Assembly (NCBI GenBank): GCA_026874595.1
Contig: CM049318.1
Coordinates: forward strand, 46,914,456-46,978,455
Direction: 5' to 3'
Length of the DNA stretch: 64,000 nucleotides
From: Sipunculus nudus
Taxonomy: Eukaryota > Annelida > Sipuncula > Golfingiida > Sipunculidae
Shown in pieces: positions 60,817 to 64,000 of the stretch. How positions within the stretch are numbered: the stretch's first letter is position 1; each line of letters opens with the position of its first letter. The position numbers and the translations under genes were made by a program. The notes under the pieces are model-generated. The model had not been told where the DNA came from, searched no databases, and saw nothing but the letters and a program-made list of their open reading frames with translations.

Positions 60817-61480
60817 GGAGAAGTGAAAGGATAAAATAAAAACAGAAGAGGTGGAAGGAAAAGGTGAAAACAGAAGAAGTGACAAAACAAAGTGAAAACA
60901 GGAGAGGAGCCAGGATAAAGTGAAAGCAGAAAAGGTGATAGGACAAAGTGAAAACAAAAGTGGTGATAGGACAAAGTGAAAACAGAAGAGATGACTGGAC
61001 AAATTGAAAACAGAAGAGAGGACAAGACAAAGTGAAAACAGTAGAAGTGAAAGGATAAAGTGAAAACAAAAGAGGTGAAACGATAAAGTGAAAACAGAAG
61101 AGGTGATAGGATAAAGTGAAAACAGAAGAGGTGATAGGACAAAGTGAAAACAGAAGAGGTGATAGGATAAAGTGAAAACAGAAGAGGTGATAGGATAAAG
61201 TGAAAACAGAAGAGGTGATAGGATAAAGTGAAAACAGAAGAGGTGATAGGACAAAGTGAAAACAGAAGAGGGGCAAGACAAAGAAAAAACAAAAGAAGTG
61301 AAAGGATAAAATAAAAACAGAAGAGGTGGTAGGAAAAAGTGAAAACAGAAGAGGTGACAAAACAAAGTGAAAACAGGAGAGGAGCCAGGATTAAATGAAA
61401 ACAAAAGTGGTGATAGGGCAAAGTGAAAACAGAAGAGAGGACAAGAAAAAGGGAAAACAGAAGAAATGACAGGAAAAAGA
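60817..61480. repeat. 28-bp minisatellite, segment 3
   Basis: About 23 units. A block of about 110 bp with distinctive variants ('aggagaggagccaggat') occurs near 60816-60925 and again near 61293-61400, so the array contains a larger duplication. Long open frames on the minus strand (rich in FCFHF) are an artefact of the repeat. The array ends at a family A left end. Confidence 0.93.
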
Positions 61481-61830
61481 AACAAGCCCTACAGGCCTAA
61501 TGCGAACCTGTGCATTCTGATATACACAAGGTATAACGCTTCAATGCTGAACCATTATTTTTTATATTTATGAACAATACAAGTACTAAACATTTTGATC
61601 AAGAAACAATCACACAAACATCACTGCTGAAATTCATCACTGCTGAAATTCTGGCATGGGTGCACACAACACAAAAATGATTGTAGCTGGCACCACCAGT
61701 CTTGTATACAACGAAGCTATCAGAGATATATACATATGCCAAATTTCAGACTGATATATCAAACCCTTCCTGAGAAATAAGCAGGGACACACACTGTCCA
61801 AAAATTATTGTAGGTGGCACCACCATTATT
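61481..61830 (+). mobile_element. Family A left part, truncated
   Basis: Left end AACAAGCCCTACAGGCCTAA, then A sequence with two core sites (near 61688 and 61813). It loses similarity near 61830. A 20-bp phrase 'catcactgctgaaattc' is duplicated at 61620-61650. Confidence 0.7.
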
Positions 61831-61963
61831 CTCACTTGATCAGAAGGGAGACAAAGTTGAACTGCAAAAAAAGGTTTTAATTTTTTTCAATCCAGTATTC
61901 ACAGTGCAGAAGGCCCATCAGACGAGATGTTGGTAATAAACCAATCAACTATTTGGAGATTTA

Positions 61964-64000
61964 AACAAGGCCTACAGGCCTAATGCGAACCTGTGCAAAG
62001 TTTGGGAGTATGAATGGTTTATTTTTTTAAATTTTATATTGATCCTCTTAAGTCCTGCATATCTACCTTAGTCATTATGATTTCAGCAAAATGGATGTTT
62101 CAGACCTGCAAGTTTCAGACTAGGACATTTTAAAACTAGAATATGGATAGTCGACAAACGACTATGTGTATCCACAGATATCAGAGTGGGACAGGTGGAG
62201 TGAGGCATGGATTAAGTGGCAAGGGGAATAGAGTGAGGAGTGTTGCATATTAGCATGGATGTCTGCAGCCTAAACGTGAATGTAGGTGGTGTCACCTGTC
62301 ATAAAATGGAGAAAATTGTCAAGGATGTATAAACCTGCAAAATTTCAGGTGGATAGGTCAAACCACTGCTGAGATAAGAGTGATTTTATCCCAAGGCAGA
62401 TGAACAGATGGACGCTGTGCATAAGTGGTTGCAGGTGGCACCACCAGTTTTGCCTATGATGAAAAGCTATGTGAGATCTATACACAAACAAACTTTTGGC
62501 CCAATTGGTCAAATGGTTCCCGAGATATGAGCTTTGACGTCTGCAGAGTAAACATGAATGTAGGTGGCACCACCTGTCATAAAATCGAGAAAGCTGTCCA
62601 GGATGGATAAACCTGCAAAATATCACAGATATCAGAGTGGGACAGGTGGGATAAGTCAAACCACTTCGGAAATATGAGTGATTTTATCCCAAGGCATATG
62701 AACAGATGGAAGCTGTGCATAAGTGGTTGCAGGTGGCTCCACCAGTTTTGCCTATGATGAAGAACTAACTGAGATCTAAACACATGCAAAATTTTGGCCC
62801 AATCAGTCAAACAGTTCCCGATAAATGAGCTTGGATGTCTGCAGAGTAAACCTGAATATTGGTGGCACCACCTGTCATAAAATCAAGAAAGCTAGCTGTC
62901 CAGGATGGATAAACCTGCAAAATTTCAGGTGGATAAGTCTAACCACTTCTGAGATATGAGTGATTTTATCCAAAGGCAGATGAACAGATGGACGCTGTGC
63001 ATAAGTGTTTGCAGGTGGCGCCACCAGTTTTTCCTATGATGAAGAGCTATGTGAGATCTATGCACATGCAAAATTTTGGCCCAAACGGTAAAACAGTTCC
63101 TGAGATATGAGCTTGGATGTCTGCAGAGTAAACGTAAATGTAGGAGGTGCCACCTGTCATAAAATCGAGAAAGCTGTCCAGGATGTATGAACCTGCAAAA
63201 TTTCAGGTGGAACTACTGCTGAGATATGAGTGATATTATCCCAAGGCAGATGGACAGATGGACGCTGTGCAAAAATGGTTGCAGGTGGCGCCACCATTTT
63301 TAGTGTATGTTATTAAGCAATCAAAGGGTTACATTTGTGCAAAATTTTTAGCCTGATCGGTGAAACGGTTCCTGAGATATGAGTGTTTATGTTTGGAAAC
63401 AGACGCACAAATGGACGCTGGGCAGCGAGGAAAGGTTGGAGGTCAACCAAAAATGAGGGCGCAGCAGTTCACATGTGACCTGATGATAAACCCAATTCAC
63501 TTAAAAAGCAAACCAAGTTTTTTCAAATAGTTGAAAGATATAGTTCCAATAATCTGGGAATTCTGCATCTAGACATTGTGTCAAGAAGTCTAGATGCTGT
63601 GTCTAGACGTCTAGACACATAGTCTAGACACCAGCCAGAACCAGGTCAGTTGCCATGGTGATGTCTGGACCCCACCTGTTTGTACTGAGTGACCTCTTGA
63701 CTTGGCTGCTGAAACTCAGCATGTTGTCAAATCTGTTTTCAAACACAGAAACCCTTTTTCAATTGGCTACAATGCTTTTTTAAAGCTGTATTTACCCAAT
63801 CTATTCTTATAAAACTGGCTGAACCCTACCATAGAATAATTCTTGTAAAGTTTAAACCAATCAGCCTAACAGTTTCATCATAAATCAGTGTATAAGCTAG
63901 AAGAGTTTAAAATTACATTTTAGCTTGTAAAAAACAGATCAATGTAGGTGGCGCCACCAATACCTCAATTTTAGATATGACATATGTGACAAACATTGGT
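61964..64000 (+). mobile_element. Family A element with nested family C, running off the window
   Basis: Left end AACAAGGCCTACAGGCCTAA. Family C is nested at 62135-63482. A resumes near 63483-63510 ('gcaaaccaagttttttc', as at 45029) with the TCTAGAC cluster at 63567-63633 and an intact GGTGGCGCCACC near 63947. The right end lies beyond the window. Confidence 0.75.
62135..63482 (+). mobile_element. Family C element, about 1.35 kb, right hairpin missing
   Basis: Left end ACTAGAATATGGATAGTCG with hairpin TAGTCG...CGACTA. The core palindromes (near 62287, 62436, 62563, 62732, 62860, 63013, 63142 and 63287) repeat with alternating linkers. The copy stops after 'cagttcacatgtgacc', lacking the terminal GTATCC...GGATAC hairpin seen in the other three copies. 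Confidence 0.7.

Noticed and set aside
60700-61485. Long minus-strand open frames rich in Phe/Cys/His over the 28-bp array
   Set aside because: They come from a tandem repeat lacking stops in several overlapping frames at once; the same is true at 58545-58932 and 55327-55603. There is no sign of coding selection.

Overview
This window looks like intergenic or intronic DNA from a repeat-rich, AT-rich animal genome. I found no intact protein-coding gene. The repeat style suggests a marine invertebrate, most likely a bivalve mollusc: short elements with hairpin ends, tandem internal cores of about 130-340 bp, and pieces resembling the 'pearl'/BIV160-type elements described in bivalves. That is inference from architecture; no host gene is present to confirm it.

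Most of the 64 kb is built from three families of non-autonomous elements, named here A, B and C. Each begins (+ strand) with a short hairpin followed by a 10-14 bp motif whose inverted copy sits at or very near the other end. Read on the minus strand this is the arrangement reported for Helentron-derived elements (HINE/DINE-1 type): a terminal 5' repeat, a subterminal 3' repeat, and a terminal 3' hairpin. Family A starts AACAAGGCCTACAGGCCT and ends near CACAGGTTCGCTAAAAAT. Family B starts AACAAGGGACCCATGGGTC and ends near TCAGCTGAGCTAAAAA. Family C starts ACTAGAATACGGG plus a hairpin and ends in a hairpin finishing GGCGGATACAA. Their cores carry a 12-bp palindrome, GGTGGCGCCACC, or CpG-decayed versions of it, at regular spacing. 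All 21 recognisable left ends point the same way.

Layout. 1-4.9 kb: element fragments and unrecognised sequence. 4.9-15.6 kb: family A with nested C, family B, and a core rich in TGACCTTGACCTTTGACCT-like motifs. 15.6-24.4 kb: A abutting B, with B carrying a 1.73-kb Harbinger-like DNA transposon whose empty site survives at 8.9 kb. 24.5-27.8 kb: decayed non-LTR retrotransposon pieces (an L2/CR1-like reverse transcriptase tail and an ORF1 with an RRM-like region and three zinc knuckles). 27.9-31.2 kb: family A and an LTR-like fragment. 31.8-34.0 kb: a 36-bp minisatellite with a 108-bp higher-order period. 34.7-42.5 kb: B, A with nested C, and further fragments. 43.3-44.5 kb: a G-rich minisatellite. 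44.6-54.9 kb: a chain of family A copies around a little unassigned DNA with one candidate exon. 55.4-61.5 kb: a 28-bp minisatellite interrupted by two B elements and bounded by an A element. 61.5-64 kb: A with nested C, running off the window.

Similarities were judged by eye without alignment, so element boundaries are good to a few bases at recognisable termini and to tens of bases at truncated edges.
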